Below are positions 1 to 10,609 of a stretch of 64,000 bases of DNA, one piece after another. This stretch comes from Neocallimastix lanati (nom. inval.) (lineage: Eukaryota; Neocallimastigomycota; Neocallimastigomycetes; Neocallimastigales; Neocallimastigaceae), in NCBI GenBank assembly GCA_016946835.1, contig JACVTC010000105.1, forward strand, positions 227,001 to 291,000, read 5' to 3'. The notes beneath the pieces are model-generated. The model saw only the letters and a list, made by a program, of their open reading frames with translations, did not search any database and had not been told where the DNA came from. The translations under genes and the position numbers were made by a program. Every line of letters begins with the position of its first letter. The first letter of the stretch is position 1.

Positions 1-530
1 ATACCATTTTCAACAACAGATTTGTGGCTGTTAATATCAACATTTTCTGGAACTGGAACCTTTCTTTCGAAGGGACCAAAGTAACGTTCAATAATTGGGA
101 ATAATTTTAATTCAGGTTCTTGACCTTCCTTTGGTGGTTCTGGTTGAGATTGCTTGAAAGGACATTTTCTTTCACCAGAGATGACTAACATCTTTTCTTT
201 GATTTCAACCTTAAGATCCTTTAAGGTTAAACCTGGAACATCAGCATAAACATAGAAGTTCTTTTCATCGTCATCACGATCAATACGTGGGTATTTTGGT
301 GGTGCAGGAATTGGAGCGGCAACTGGAACCATTGGAACCATTGGAACTACTGGAACTACTGGTGGTGGCATCATTGGTGGCATCATTGGTGGAGCACCAG
401 CTGGAGGAACACCAGCTGGAGGAACACTGGCTGCTGGAGCACCTGGAGCGGCAGTAGTTTGAGTAGTTTGAGTTTGAGCAGAAATACTAGTAGTCTTAGT
501 TGTCTTCTTAGTATTTTTTGGTGGAGCCAT
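1..530 (-). CDS. Small heat shock protein (Hsp20/alpha-crystallin), 3' end outside window
   Basis: The minus-strand frame opens with ATG at 528-530 and stays open to the window edge, about 176 residues. Residues 1-80 are a Thr-, Pro-, Ala- and Met-rich leader with repeated PPAG, PPMM and VVPMVP units. From about residue 85 it reads like an alpha-crystallin domain: FYVYADVPGLTLKDLKVEI, then MLVISGERK, then an acidic/proline insertion and IERYFGPFERKVPVPENVD. These match the beta-strands and the R-x-F-G-x-F-x-R type segment of the Hsp20 family, ATP-independent holdases that bind unfolding proteins in the cytosol as oligomers. The conserved A-x-x-x-n-G-v-L strand would lie beyond the window. The start is the first ATG after an AT-only upstream stretch. 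The family call is firm; the subfamily is not. Confidence 0.9.
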   Translation of the reverse strand, partial: MAPPKNTKKTTKTTSISAQTQTTQTTAAPGAPAASVPPAGVPPAGAPPMMPPMMPPPVVPVVPMVPMVPVAAPIPAPPKYPRIDRDDDEKNFYVYADVPGLTLKDLKVEIKEKMLVISGERKCPFKQSQPEPPKEGQEPELKLFPIIERYFGPFERKVPVPENVDINSHKSVVENG

Positions 531-1495
531 TTTTATTTATTTATTTATTTTTATTATTATTTTTATATTTATATTTTTTTTTATTTTAAAATTTTTTTTA
601 TTTTTATTTATTTATTTTTCCAATAAAAAATAAAATATAATAAAATAAAAAATATTCTAAATTTGTTTAAATTGGGAATAGTACTATTCTGATGTATTTA
701 TACTATCCATTAAAATATGTTAAAACTAAATATATTGAATAATATATTAAATATAATATATTAAACAATAATGAAAAATAAAATAAAATAAAAAAAAAAA
801 AAAAAGGAAAGTCGAAAATAAAATAAGAATAAAATTAAATAAAGATAATTAATTAATAGAAATAATAACTTTTTTTTTATATATATATATATTATTATTT
901 TTATTAATTAATTATCTTTAATTAATTTTATTCTAACAATATTATATTGTATTATATATAACTCAATATTGATATCATATATCTTAATTTACGTGAAATA
1001 AATTAACATTCAATAATTTAATATATTATCAGTTATATATACTTTTATTAAATTTACAGTTTAGCATTATTTAAATTCTGTCATATATATCTTAAATGAG
1101 AGACTTCTCTTATAATTAAATATGTAGTCTTTTTTATTTATTATTTATTATTTAATATTATTTACTATTATTTATGATTTATGATTTATGATTTTTGAAT
1201 ATTTATAATCATAAATTCAAAACTAATATTATTATTTATTACTACTAATGTCTATTAAAATTACTATTAATTATTATTATTTATTAATATTATATCACTA
1301 TTATTAATTATTTTATCATTATATTTAAATTATTAATTATATCTTTTTAAGATGATGATAAAATATATTATTATCAAATTCATTTTGTTCTAATTAATCA
1401 TATGATGATCTTTAAATAAGTAAATAAATATATTATAAATAATAAATAAATAATGGAATATTTAATTAAAAAATTTAAATAATAAATTTAATAAA
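531..1495. other. AT-rich intergenic DNA, no gene seen
   Basis: Almost pure A/T with short homopolymers. It includes the upstream region of the heat shock gene. No element could be picked out against the background composition. Confidence 0.6.
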
Positions 1496-1499
1496 TAGT

Positions 1500-2180
1500 A
1501 AATATTTAAATATATTATTTATTATTTATTATTTATTATTTTTTATTTATTATTATTATTTATTATTTATTATTTATTATTTATTATTTATTATTTATTA
1601 TTTATTATTTATTATTTATTATTTATTATTTATTATTTATTATTTATTTATTATTTACTATTATTTATTTATTATTCCACTACTATTTATTATTTATTAT
1701 TTATTATTTATTATTTATTTATTATTTACTATTATTTATTTATTATTCCACTACTATTTATTATTTATTATTTATTATTTATTATTTATTTATTATTTAC
1801 TATTATTTATTTATTATTCCACTACTATTTATTATTTATTATTTATTATTTATTTATTATTTATTATTTATTATTTATTATTTATTATTTATTATTTATT
1901 ATTTATTTATTATTCCACTATTATTTATTATTTATTATTTATTATTTATTATTTATTTATTATTCCACTATTATTTATTATTTATTATCTATTATATATT
2001 ATATATTATATATTATTTATTATTTATTTATTATTTATTATTTATTATTTATTATTTATTATTTATTATTTATTATTTATTATTTATTATTTATTATTTA
2101 TTATTTATTATTTATTATTTATTATTAATTATTTATTATTTATTATTTATTATTTATTATTTATTATTTATAATTAATAA
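1500..2180. repeat. TTATTTA heptamer minisatellite with 71-bp higher-order unit
   Basis: About 680 bp built from the 7-mer TTATTTA. Every so often the run is interrupted by ATTATTCCACTA, starting near 1671, 1742, 1813, 1909 and 1959. The first three are exactly 71 bp apart, which defines a higher-order unit; the later spacings are 96 and 50 bp. No open frame or gene is present. Confidence 0.9.
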
Positions 2181-2327
2181 ATAAATTTAATAATTAAAAA
2201 TTTTATTCACTTTTTATTAACATTTAATAAATTACAAGGATTAAAATGTATAGCAAATTTTATCTTTTTTATATTAATAGTGACTTGATAACAATAAAAT
2301 GAGATCACTAATATATATTAAAATATC

Positions 2328-3002
2328 GGGCTGCATTTCTGAAAGTTGCATTTCGTACTATGGCGTTTGTATAGGGATCGTACATTTCGCAATGTGGATA
2401 TAAATATTTTAAAACCATATATCCATATATTCATAAATAAATATATAAATAATTATTATTTTAAAAGAAATAATAATGCAAAAAAAATTATTTTTACAAT
2501 TGAATATTAATAAATTAAATAATAAATAATAAATAATTAACACTAATTTTTTATTCAAAATAAATATAAATATTTCAAATATTAATCAGTAAAAAAAATA
2601 TTTTAATATATACTTCATATTACTAAAAAATTATATATTATTTATTCTGAATAATAAATAATTATATATATATAAATATCAATATTTTATATAGTTATTT
2701 TTATTCTTAATATCAATATCAATATCAATATTTTACATAGTTTTTTTATTATTAATATCAATATCAGTATTATATAGTTTTTTTTTTTATTATTAATATC
2801 AATATCAATATTATATAAAACTAAAAAGTGATAGAAATTAAGATAAAATATAAAAGAGTAATAATAAAACATTTTTAACATATTTTTTTTTTTTTATTTA
2901 ATATTATTTATTTATTTATTTATTTTATTTATTTATATATTTATTTTTAAAAAATATTTTAAGCCACAATTTTCGAAATGCACACTCCCCACCCCACCTC
3001 CC
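2328..3002. mobile_element. Terminal-inverted-repeat element, degraded copy (MITE-like)
   Basis: The left tip reads GGGCTGCATTTCTGAAAGTTG and the right tip, on the complement, reads GGGAGGTGGGG followed by GTGTGCATTTCG. Both tips share the GGG start and the GCATTTCG motif with the better preserved element at 3901-4256. The interior is A/T only and holds about three copies of a roughly 55-bp unit rich in ATATCA (about 2680-2815). No matching target duplication is visible, so the ends are less certain than in the other copy. No transposase frame lies inside. Confidence 0.55.
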
Positions 3003-3270
3003 GGTTTAAAATTTTCTAAATTACTTTGTAACAAAATATGAAAGTTTACATAATCATCTTGATAATGTATCTATATCAATTGTGAAACATAAAATTAAAG
3101 ATAAAATTAGAAAAAGTTCAATTCTTTTAGGTATAAAACCTGAACTTATATTTAATGGGATTTATATGTCCTTAATATAAAACAATTAAATCCCAAATAA
3201 CAAGAAATATAAATAAACAACTACTCCATATAACAAAGTTCGTTGATAATGGACCTAGAAATGATATTGT
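3001..3270 (+). pseudogene. Possible MULE/FLYWCH-type transposase remnant
   Basis: Codons from 3037 read YESLHNHLDNVSISIVKHKI and continue open to a stop at 3178, followed by a decayed stretch with several stops up to about 3270. An HNH (3049-3057) followed by a basic helix-like I-K-x-K-I-R-K segment is the pattern that joins a FLYWCH zinc finger to a Mutator-like transposase, where HxH supplies the last ligands. This is pattern recognition only. The upstream cysteines and the DDE core are not visible. It lies between two terminal-inverted-repeat elements that themselves look Mutator-like. Confidence 0.33.
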
Positions 3271-3799
3271 TGAATTATAGTTTATATATTTAATTTAAAT
3301 AATATATATTCAAATTTGTAATAAATGACAGAGTAATGATCAAATGAAAAAAATTATCTGAATTCTGTCTCAATTATTATTAATAATTAAAATTATTCTT
3401 ATTTAAAATTCTATAATTGTCTAAAATATTAATATTTTTTAAAATTTTAATTTAAAAAAAAAAAATTAAAAATATCTTTATAACATATTTTTAAATTATT
3501 ATTTTATTATTATTTTTATTAATAATTATTATATCTATATCATTAATTTTATGAATAATATGAAACAAAATTTCTATTGAATATTTATATTAATAACTTT
3601 TATATTTACATCATTAATTTTATGAATATTATAAAATATATAATGAAATTATAATATTTTTATATTTTTATTAACATTATTTCTATGAATTCTATTGAAC
3701 AAATTTTCTATTAAATATTTATATTAATAACTTTTATATTTACATCATTAATTTTATGAATAGTATAAAATATATAATGAAATTATATATTTAATAAAT

Positions 3800-3842
<43 letters not shown>

Positions 3843-3900
3843 CATAATCTTTATATTCTTCATTAAGTAAAAATAAATTTCTTTTTTGAACATATTTACA
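3271..3900. other. AT-rich intergenic DNA with poly(A) run
   Basis: No gene seen. About 3580-3790 holds two similar blocks (ACTTTTATATTTACATCATT... at about 3596 and 3730), a local direct duplication. A run of nearly 40 A lies at about 3803-3839. Confidence 0.6.
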
Positions 3901-4256
3901 GGGAGAGTTGCATTTCCCCAAATTGCATTTCGCCAAGTGGCGTAGTATTAAAATGTTGCATTTCCCCAAGTTGCTATTCGCCAGGTTGCATTTCGACAAG
4001 TAGAGTATTGATATAAATAAATAAATGAATAAATAAATAAATAAATATTAATTCAAAATATTTTTTTAAAATTGTTTTTATGCGATATTAATAATATTTA
4101 ATTTTATTTATTGATTTATTTATTTATTTAATAATTCTCAATTTGGCGAAAAGCAATTTGGCGAAATGCCACATTTATTTAATACGCCACATGCTTTTAA
4201 AAAAATTGGCGAAACGCAACCTGGCGAAATGCAATTTGGCGAAATGCCCCACACCC
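3901..4256. mobile_element. Mutator-like MITE with iterated GCATTTCGCC motif
   Basis: A 356-bp non-coding element flanked on both sides by ATATTTACA (3892-3900 and 4257-4265), a 9-bp target duplication that can also be read as 10 bp. It starts GGGAGAGTTGCATTTC and ends, on the complement, with GGGTGTGGGGCATTTC. Each arm is an array of a 15-bp motif, consensus GTTGCATTTCGCCAA: about five copies at 3907-4000, and about five in inverted orientation at 4142-4248. A GTGGCGTAGTATT segment (3937-3949) is mirrored at 4178-4190. The centre is A/T only. A 9-10 bp duplication and G-initial long inverted repeats are typical of Mutator-like elements. The iterated motif could be a transposase binding array (inference). 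Confidence 0.75.
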
Positions 4257-4265
4257 ATATTTACA

Positions 4266-5724
4266 ATTTAAACAATCTCAAATTTCTAACCTTTTATATT
4301 GAATTAAATTTTTAATTTTTTATTTATGTTTAAACTGTTTAGGTTTTTTTATGTAATATTAATATCAAATGTTATTATAAATATTACATTTAAAATTAGG
4401 ATAAAATTTAGCATTCTATAATGATTAGTCTAATTTTATTTATTTATTTTTTTTTTAAAAAAAAAAATGTCATTCTATCGTAAAAAAAAAAAAAAAAAAA
4501 AAATAAAAATAAAAATAAAAATGTTATTCTATTATGATGTTGTTAAATATATTGCAATACTTTATATATGATTTATATGATTTATACTTTTTTTATTAAA
4601 TGATTTTATTCTATTTTTTTTTTTTTTTAATGTTATCTATACAAATAAATGATATTATCCATCTAATTAAATAATTATGTTATTTATAATAGTATATTCA
4701 ATGAAATAATATATAATATACTATAAACTATGTTTATTAAGTAAATTTTATAAAAAATAATATCTGATGAACAATAAAACTATAAAGAAAAATTTTTTAT
4801 AACATAACACTTCTAAAATTTAATATATATAAAATTAGGTCATTTTGTAATTAGTAAAAAAAAAATTATTAAAATATATTTAATTTTTTCTTTTATGAAA
4901 TTATATAATATATTTTTATAAATAATTAAAAATAAAATAGATAAATTAATTTAAATATATTTGTAAAATAAATTTTTTTTTTTTTTTTTTAAATAAAAGA
5001 AAAGAGAAAACATTATTTTTAGTAATTTTTAAAAATATTATTATTCTGACACAATTATATATATGTCAATAATTATATTGACATATGTAATTGGTCTGGA
5101 TAATAATAATATTAAAAAATTATAAATAATTTGATATAATATATTTCGTATTGATTCAAATATTATATTATAATAAAAAGAAGAAGAAAAAAATTATGAA
5201 TATAAATTCATAAATACGAAAGTATGTAAAATTAAAATTTCTTTAAAGTTAAATAACTTGTCATGAATTCCTATATTTTTAATTAAATTAATTTTAATTT
5301 GATCAATGAATAAATTCATTAGAGGATATATTTAAATTTCTAAAGAATTAAAATAATATTAAATTAAGTTAAATGTCAAATTATAATTCTTCAAAATAAA
5401 GTTGAATTATTACAAAAATTTATTAATAAATAACAATTATTTTAATTAATATGAATTTAAACAGATAAAAAAAGAAAAGAAAAAAAAAAAAAAAAAAAAA
5501 AAAACTCTAACTCAAAATATCTTTATTAATATAATTAATTAATTATTATATGATTATTTAAAATTTACTGGTTTGTTAAGATATGATTAATAAATTATTT
5601 CAAAATATTTAATTCACAATTCTTTTAAACCATTACACAAATTTACTCTTTTTTATTATTGATTTGTTATTTTAGAGTAATTTTTATTTATTTTTTTTCT
5701 TTTTTATTTATTTTTTTTTATTAA
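4266..5724. other. AT-rich intergenic DNA
   Basis: No gene seen. There are numerous poly(A)/poly(T) runs. An imperfect palindrome lies at 5052-5093 (CAATTATATATATGTCAAT against ATTGACATATGTAATTG). The last part leads into the duplicated chitin deacetylase block. Confidence 0.6.
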
Positions 5725-5996
5725 AAAAAAAAAAAAAAAAAAAACCTTTGAAAAGTTTATCATATTTTTTATTAAGTAAAAATAAATAAAGTATAAATAT
5801 TGTTTATTTTCTTTCTTTTTTTTTTATTTTTATTTTTCTTATTAATATATAAAGATATAATTTATATATTTCAATTTCATAAAAAAAAAAAAATAATAAT
5901 AATAATATATATATATATATTTTTTAAAATAAATATATATATTTTATAAATAGAGAAAATTTTAAACAATAAAAAAAAAAAAAAAAAAAAAAAAAA

Positions 5997-7016
5997 ATGC
6001 GTTTTACAAATACTATTACATTAAGTCTTGTTGCAGCTGCTGCTGTTCAAGCTGATATGATTTATCACTGCAAAGAACCAAATACAATTGCTTTAACTTT
6101 TGATGATGGTCCAAATGATCGTACAACTCCTCAATTATTAGATATTTTAAAAGCAAATAATATTCATGCTACATTTTTCATTAATGGAGATAACTATATC
6201 GGAAATTTGGAAGAAAATGAAGTAGGACAAGAAATTCTTAGAAGGGAACATGAAGAAGGTCACCAAATTGCTTCCCATACTTGGAAACATTTAATACCAG
6301 ATACAAAGGAAGGAATTAAGGAGTCTATGGATAGATTAGATAACCTTATTGAAAGTGTTGCAGGTTATCGTCCAAAATATTTCCGTGCTCCATTAGGAAA
6401 TATTAGTAAAGAAACCATTGAATATTTTGAAAGCTTAGGTTACAAGGTAATTCAATGGGATACCGATACGAATGATTGGGATTATCATGATTTCCCTGGC
6501 TTAGATGATGAAGCTGGTAAAAAGAAGAGAGTTGAGATGGTTAAGAAATTCCTCACAGATGAATTTGCTCAAGAAAGGGAAAACTATTTAGTATTAATGC
6601 ATGATGTTAATACTCATACTGCTGAACAAATTGTTCCATGGATTACGGAAAATGCACCATTTGATAAATATAAATTTGTCACTGTTGCTGAATGTCTCGG
6701 TGATAAAGATGAAGGTAAAAATGATACCTACAACGTTAACGGTAATAAATCTAGTAGTGAACAAGGAAGTAAAAATGAAAATAAAAACAATGATACAAAT
6801 AATCAAACTAATGATAATGGAAACAATACTCAGACTAATCAAGACGATGGAAATTCATCAAATTTAAATAATAACGACCAAGATACAAACAAGATCATAG
6901 GGGAAGAAAACGTAAGTAACCTTCAAAATAATAGTAAGAATGGAGCTGGAAGAAATGCATTAAATATTTATATTGCTTCGGTTTTATTACTTTCTACAAT
7001 ATTTATGCTTCAATAA
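5997..7016 (+). CDS. Chitin deacetylase-like polysaccharide deacetylase (CE4), GPI-type
   Basis: 339 residues. The N-terminus (1-19, ending AVQA) is a secretion signal. Residues 28-235 carry all five CE4 motifs: TFDDGPN (34-40; D36 base, D37 metal), HTWKH (94-98; metal histidines), FRAPLG (129-134), DTDTNDWD (155-162) and LVLMHD (198-203; H202). Known family members remove acetyl groups from chitin or related N-acetylglucosamine polymers using a divalent metal. A Ser/Thr/Asn-rich linker (240-315) and a hydrophobic tail (322-339) after NGAGRN look like a GPI-anchor signal, so action at the cell wall or outer membrane is likely. The ATG directly follows a run of more than 25 A. A second copy lies at 10610-11629 and an unrelated minus-strand gene follows convergently. 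Chitin specificity is inferred; peptidoglycan or xylan deacetylases share the motifs. Confidence 0.9.
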   Translation: MRFTNTITLSLVAAAAVQADMIYHCKEPNTIALTFDDGPNDRTTPQLLDILKANNIHATFFINGDNYIGNLEENEVGQEILRREHEEGHQIASHTWKHLIPDTKEGIKESMDRLDNLIESVAGYRPKYFRAPLGNISKETIEYFESLGYKVIQWDTDTNDWDYHDFPGLDDEAGKKKRVEMVKKFLTDEFAQERENYLVLMHDVNTHTAEQIVPWITENAPFDKYKFVTVAECLGDKDEGKNDTYNVNGNKSSSEQGSKNENKNNDTNNQTNDNGNNTQTNQDDGNSSNLNNNDQDTNKIIGEENVSNLQNNSKNGAGRNALNIYIASVLLLSTIFMLQ

Positions 7017-7297
7017 TAATAAATACTACATATAAATTATATTATTATTTTATAAAAATATATCCATTATGATAGAATATATTAATATATTAATAATTAT
7101 ATTAAAACTATATATAAAATAAGTGATGAAAAAAAAAAAAAAAAAATACCGTTAATAATATATATATATTGTTAAATACAAATATACCAATAAAAAAATT
7201 ATATATAAGAAATAATATATATATATATATAAATTTATAATAAATAAAAATATTTAATAATAAAAATATTTTAATAAAAAAAAATTGTTTTTCAACT

Positions 7298-7328
<31 letters not shown>

Positions 7329-7652
7329 TTTATTTATTTGTATATTTTATTATTTTATTATTATTATTTGATTTACTTTAATTACATTTATTATAAATTA
7401 TTGGTATTAGAATATATAAAGAATTTATTTATATATAATATATATTTATAATAAATGTAAACATATGAATTAAATATTGGTTCAAACTCTTTAAAATGAA
7501 GATATTTATAAATTTTCATATTTTAGATAATATATTAATATTTAAATCAAAATAGAACTATTAAAATTTTCTTTTTTTATAATTCCAATTTTAACTTTTA
7601 TTATATCTTATTATTTTCATTTTTTATTTTTTGATATATTGATAAAAATTAT
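7017..7652. other. Convergent intergenic spacer, AT-rich
   Basis: 3' flanks of the deacetylase and of the opposing hypothetical gene. Only A/T runs are seen. The stretch is closely matched by 11630-12255 in the second block, apart from tract-length differences. Confidence 0.7.
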
Positions 7653-8576
7653 TTAAACTTTTAATTTTCCATATAAACAAAAGACAAAAGAATTTTGAAT
7701 AGTATCATTAACTTTAATAAAAAATGGACATAAGTATTGATTATTATAATAAATTATTCCATTATTTTGATTTGTTTGTGATCCAAATACTTTAGTATAT
7801 TCAAATCCTGCATTATTTCCAAATCCAAATGTTGATGGTTTATTTAATTGTTCTAAATTTACATAATATGAATTTGCAGGAACTCTACTTCCACAAAAAA
7901 TAATAATGTTATTTTCCATATTTGTTGAAATAATTGCATTAAAACTATCATTTAATTTTAATTCATTTTGTGTATATTTCCATTTACTGAATTCAGGTGT
8001 TTTATAAGATATATTTTGATAATGTAAAATTAAGGAAAATTTATCTAAATAAAATTCAGACATTCTACTTAGTTCATTTATTTTTTTCTCAATTCGATTT
8101 ATTTTTTGAATCAAATCTTCTTTTTCATTTTCTAATTTAGTTATTGTTTCACATAACATTTTTACAGTATCATCTGTTTCACTTTTTTTCTTGTTTAAGA
8201 TTAGTTCAAAAGAATAGCTAATTGAACGAGAAATTTGTACAGTAGTTTCAAGTTTTAATTTTGTGGGTTTTATATCTTTAATTATAAATTTATTATCATC
8301 GAAAGAGTCAGATAAGAAATTATAAATATCTTGAATAGTTTCACAAAATTTTAATAACTTTGAATTCAAATTTTTGAATTCGTCCATATTCATCTGAGTT
8401 TGATAAAAAGATTCACTAATTTGTTCTCTTCTAGCATTTATTAAAATGAAATCATTATTACATAGTTGGATTAAAATATTGTATTCTTCCTCAGAATTAT
8501 TGGTAGAGTATTTTAAAGTAGTTTGTTTCTCATAAATTATTTCATAATCGTCAGAAAGTAATTTGTTTATTGACAT
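7653..8576 (-). CDS. Hypothetical protein, tandem paralogue family (divergent member)
   Basis: 307 residues; family not recognised. Residues 1-125 form a compact alpha/beta-looking head containing ILIQLC, FILINARREQI, MNMDEFKNLNSKLLKFCETI and DIYNFLSDSFDDNKFIIK. Residues 134-172 are charged with heptad spacing and probably form a short coiled coil. Residues 175-307 are beta-rich and end in the family signature IIYYNNQYLCPF...LYGKLKV. Residues 242-272 form a variable Gly/Asn loop (STFGFGNNAGFEY). A head followed by a coiled coil recalls the XRCC4/SAS-6 layout, but no sequence match supports that. No signal peptide or membrane segment is seen. Related copies are at 9850-10332, 12256-13280, 14315-15166 and 15951-16796. 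It lies convergent to the deacetylase inside the duplicated block. Confidence 0.8.
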   Translation of the reverse strand: MSINKLLSDDYEIIYEKQTTLKYSTNNSEEEYNILIQLCNNDFILINARREQISESFYQTQMNMDEFKNLNSKLLKFCETIQDIYNFLSDSFDDNKFIIKDIKPTKLKLETTVQISRSISYSFELILNKKKSETDDTVKMLCETITKLENEKEDLIQKINRIEKKINELSRMSEFYLDKFSLILHYQNISYKTPEFSKWKYTQNELKLNDSFNAIISTNMENNIIIFCGSRVPANSYYVNLEQLNKPSTFGFGNNAGFEYTKVFGSQTNQNNGIIYYNNQYLCPFFIKVNDTIQNSFVFCLYGKLKV

Positions 8577-8742
8577 TTGAATAGATTTAGTTTTATTTTT
8601 TTTTTATATATTTTTAAATAAATATCAAAATACTTTATTTATTTATTATTTTTTTTTTTATTTTATTTTATATATTTTTTTTATAAATTTAAAATTAATA
8701 GATTAATTAATGAAAAAAAAAAATTATACACAAAGATTAGTA

Positions 8743-8774
<32 letters not shown>

Positions 8775-9213
8775 ATCCCTTGTAAGTCTTGAATCATATT
8801 TTCACAGCCACAACATACAACTAATATCAAACCTTATAGCGGGTGTATCAGGGTGACCACATAGAGTGCTCCCATGTTATACCATTTCGGCGTCGACGCT
8901 CTTTGTGACGAATTACAGAACCACAAGATTTGGAGATGTTGGATATGGCAAGCCACAACTACATACACTATAACATTATTTATTTACTACATTACCTTTT
9001 TCCAAATTAGGAAATGTATCCCATTAACTATTGAGGATTTACAATACGCAGGAATCACCCCGCTTCAGGCATGTATACGTACAACTGAGAAGCACGATTA
9101 TAGTGTAGAAGATGACTTGTTCGATTTAGGGTTACGCTGTCAAGTGGGTTATTATGGGTAGTAAGGTGGAATTGAACTCCGGACTATTGACCCCAGGGTA
9201 TACACGTTAACCT
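8743..9213 (-). mobile_element. SINE-like retroposon with tRNA-like head and poly(A) tail
   Basis: A G+C-rich island in A/T DNA. Read on the minus strand it starts GGTTAACGTGTATACC, then GGGGTCAATAGTCCGGAG and TTCAATTCCACC, which resembles the anticodon-to-T-arm part of a tRNA. GGAGTTCAATTCC (9168-9180) is a good polymerase III B box; a full A box is not seen. About 400 bp of unrelated body follows, ending in 26 A (T-run 8743-8768). The duplicated sister block lacks the element at the matching place (after CAAAGATTA near 13408-13416), so this is an insertion that postdates the block duplication. The 95-codon frame crossing it looks fortuitous. The body could instead come from another non-coding RNA. 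Confidence 0.6.
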
Positions 9214-9700
9214 TTTTTTTTTTAACTTTTAATTAAATGATGAACAAATTTAAAAATTTAATAATAAATAAATATTTTTAATTCATTCTTTTTTTTTTTT
9301 TTTTATTTATTTTTCTTACATGAAATAGTTTTATTATAGAAATTTTTAAAGTTATAGTTATAATATTTATTTAAAAATTAGAATTTATAAAAAAAAAAAA
9401 AAAATTATTTTCAATGGATTTATAATAAAAAAATAATATTAAAAAATTTTTTTTCTTTTCATTTAAATATATTATTATAATATATCTTTACACAAAATAT
9501 AATAAATGCTATCATATTAGCATTTAAAAAAATTATAAATTTATAATAAACTGATAACTATCATTAATAATATATACAATGATTTTAAAATATATATATA
9601 TATTTTTTTTCATATTTTATTAAATTTTAGAAAAAAATTTTCTTTACTTTCTTTAATTATAATATTATTGTTTTATAAATTTAATTTTTATTTTATTATA

Positions 9701-9736
<36 letters not shown>

Positions 9737-9845
9737 CTTTTATTTTATTATAATATATATATATATATTAATTATAATTTATCATATTAAATTTATAAAA
9801 GTCAAAAATACTTTATAATCTTTTCTAAGAATATCATCATACAAT
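9214..9845. other. AT-rich flank
   Basis: No gene seen. Similarity to the second block resumes near 9280 (TTATTTTTCTTACATGAAATAG) and ends near 9421, at TTTTCAATGG. The rest is A/T low-complexity DNA. Confidence 0.6.
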
Positions 9846-10332
9846 TTTTTAACCTTTAATTTACCATATAAAGCTAAAATTTTGTATCTAGATTAGAATT
9901 ATTTTAAATCGGACATAGAAATTTGTTATCATAATAAATTTCTCCTTTATTTTTATTTGAATTTATATCCAAAGGACTGTAATAAGAATTTTTAGGAGTA
10001 TAATATCTATAAAAAATTAATAATGTTATTTTCCATATTTAATTAAATAAAAGCATTTAATCCAGATAAATTCATTTCAGTTATTGTCAAGGTTCTTATA
10101 ATAATAAGAATTGGTATAAATTGTCATAGAAATTTTATTTAAATAAAATTCAGGAACTTTATTTTTTTTATTCAAATTAATTTTTTCAAATTTTTGAATC
10201 AAATACTTATTTTCAGTTTCCATTTTGGTTATAATTACACATAACATTTTTACAATATCATCTGTTTCATTTTTTTCTTATTTTTTTTCTTGTTTAAATG
10301 TAATTCCAAAGAATAGCTAACCAAACGAGTAA
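9846..10332 (-). pseudogene. Truncated copy of the unknown tandem family (C-terminal two-thirds)
   Basis: Closely resembles 15951-16480 at the DNA level: the end GGTAAATT, the NNIIIFYGYYAPENSYYSPL-like loop and the KKKNETDDTVKMLCE-like segment are recognisable, with small indels and stops. Similarity stops at 10332, inside AACCGAACGAGTAAA, exactly where an A-run opens the second chitin deacetylase block. The N-terminal third is missing. It is therefore a gene cut by the arrival of that block, not an independent short gene. Confidence 0.75.
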
Positions 10333-10609
10333 AAAAAAAAAAAAAAAAACTTTGAAAAGTATATATATTTTTTTTATTAATTAAAAATAAATAAAGTATA
10401 AATACTGTTTATTTTCTTTCTTTCTTTTTCTTTTTTTTTTTTTTTTTTATTTTTTTTTATTAATATATAAAGATATAATTTATATATTTCAATTTTTAAA
10501 AAAAAAATAAATAATAATAATATATATATATATATATTTTTTAAAATAAATATATATATTTTATAAATAGAGAAAATTTTAAGCAAGAAAAAAAAAAAAA
10601 AATAAGAAC

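Noticed and set aside
1500-2180. CRISPR-like spacing of ATTATTCCACTA
   Set aside because: The intervals are themselves heptamer repeats rather than unique spacers, and the host is a eukaryote; it is a minisatellite.
3802-3999. 65-codon minus frame with repeated KCNLGKCN
   Set aside because: The apparent peptide repeat is the iterated DNA motif of the MITE arm read in frame.
6594-6867. Overlapping frames on both strands in the deacetylase linker
   Set aside because: They arise from the low-complexity Asn/Asp linker and are repeated in the second copy; no independent support.
8874-9161. 95-codon frame in a G+C-richer island
   Set aside because: It lies inside the SINE-like element on the opposite strand to its tRNA-like head and has no recognisable domain.
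9163-9213. Free-standing tRNA gene
   Set aside because: The T-arm pairing is poor, no acceptor stem or full A box is present, and the sequence continues into a body with an A-tail; better explained as a SINE head.
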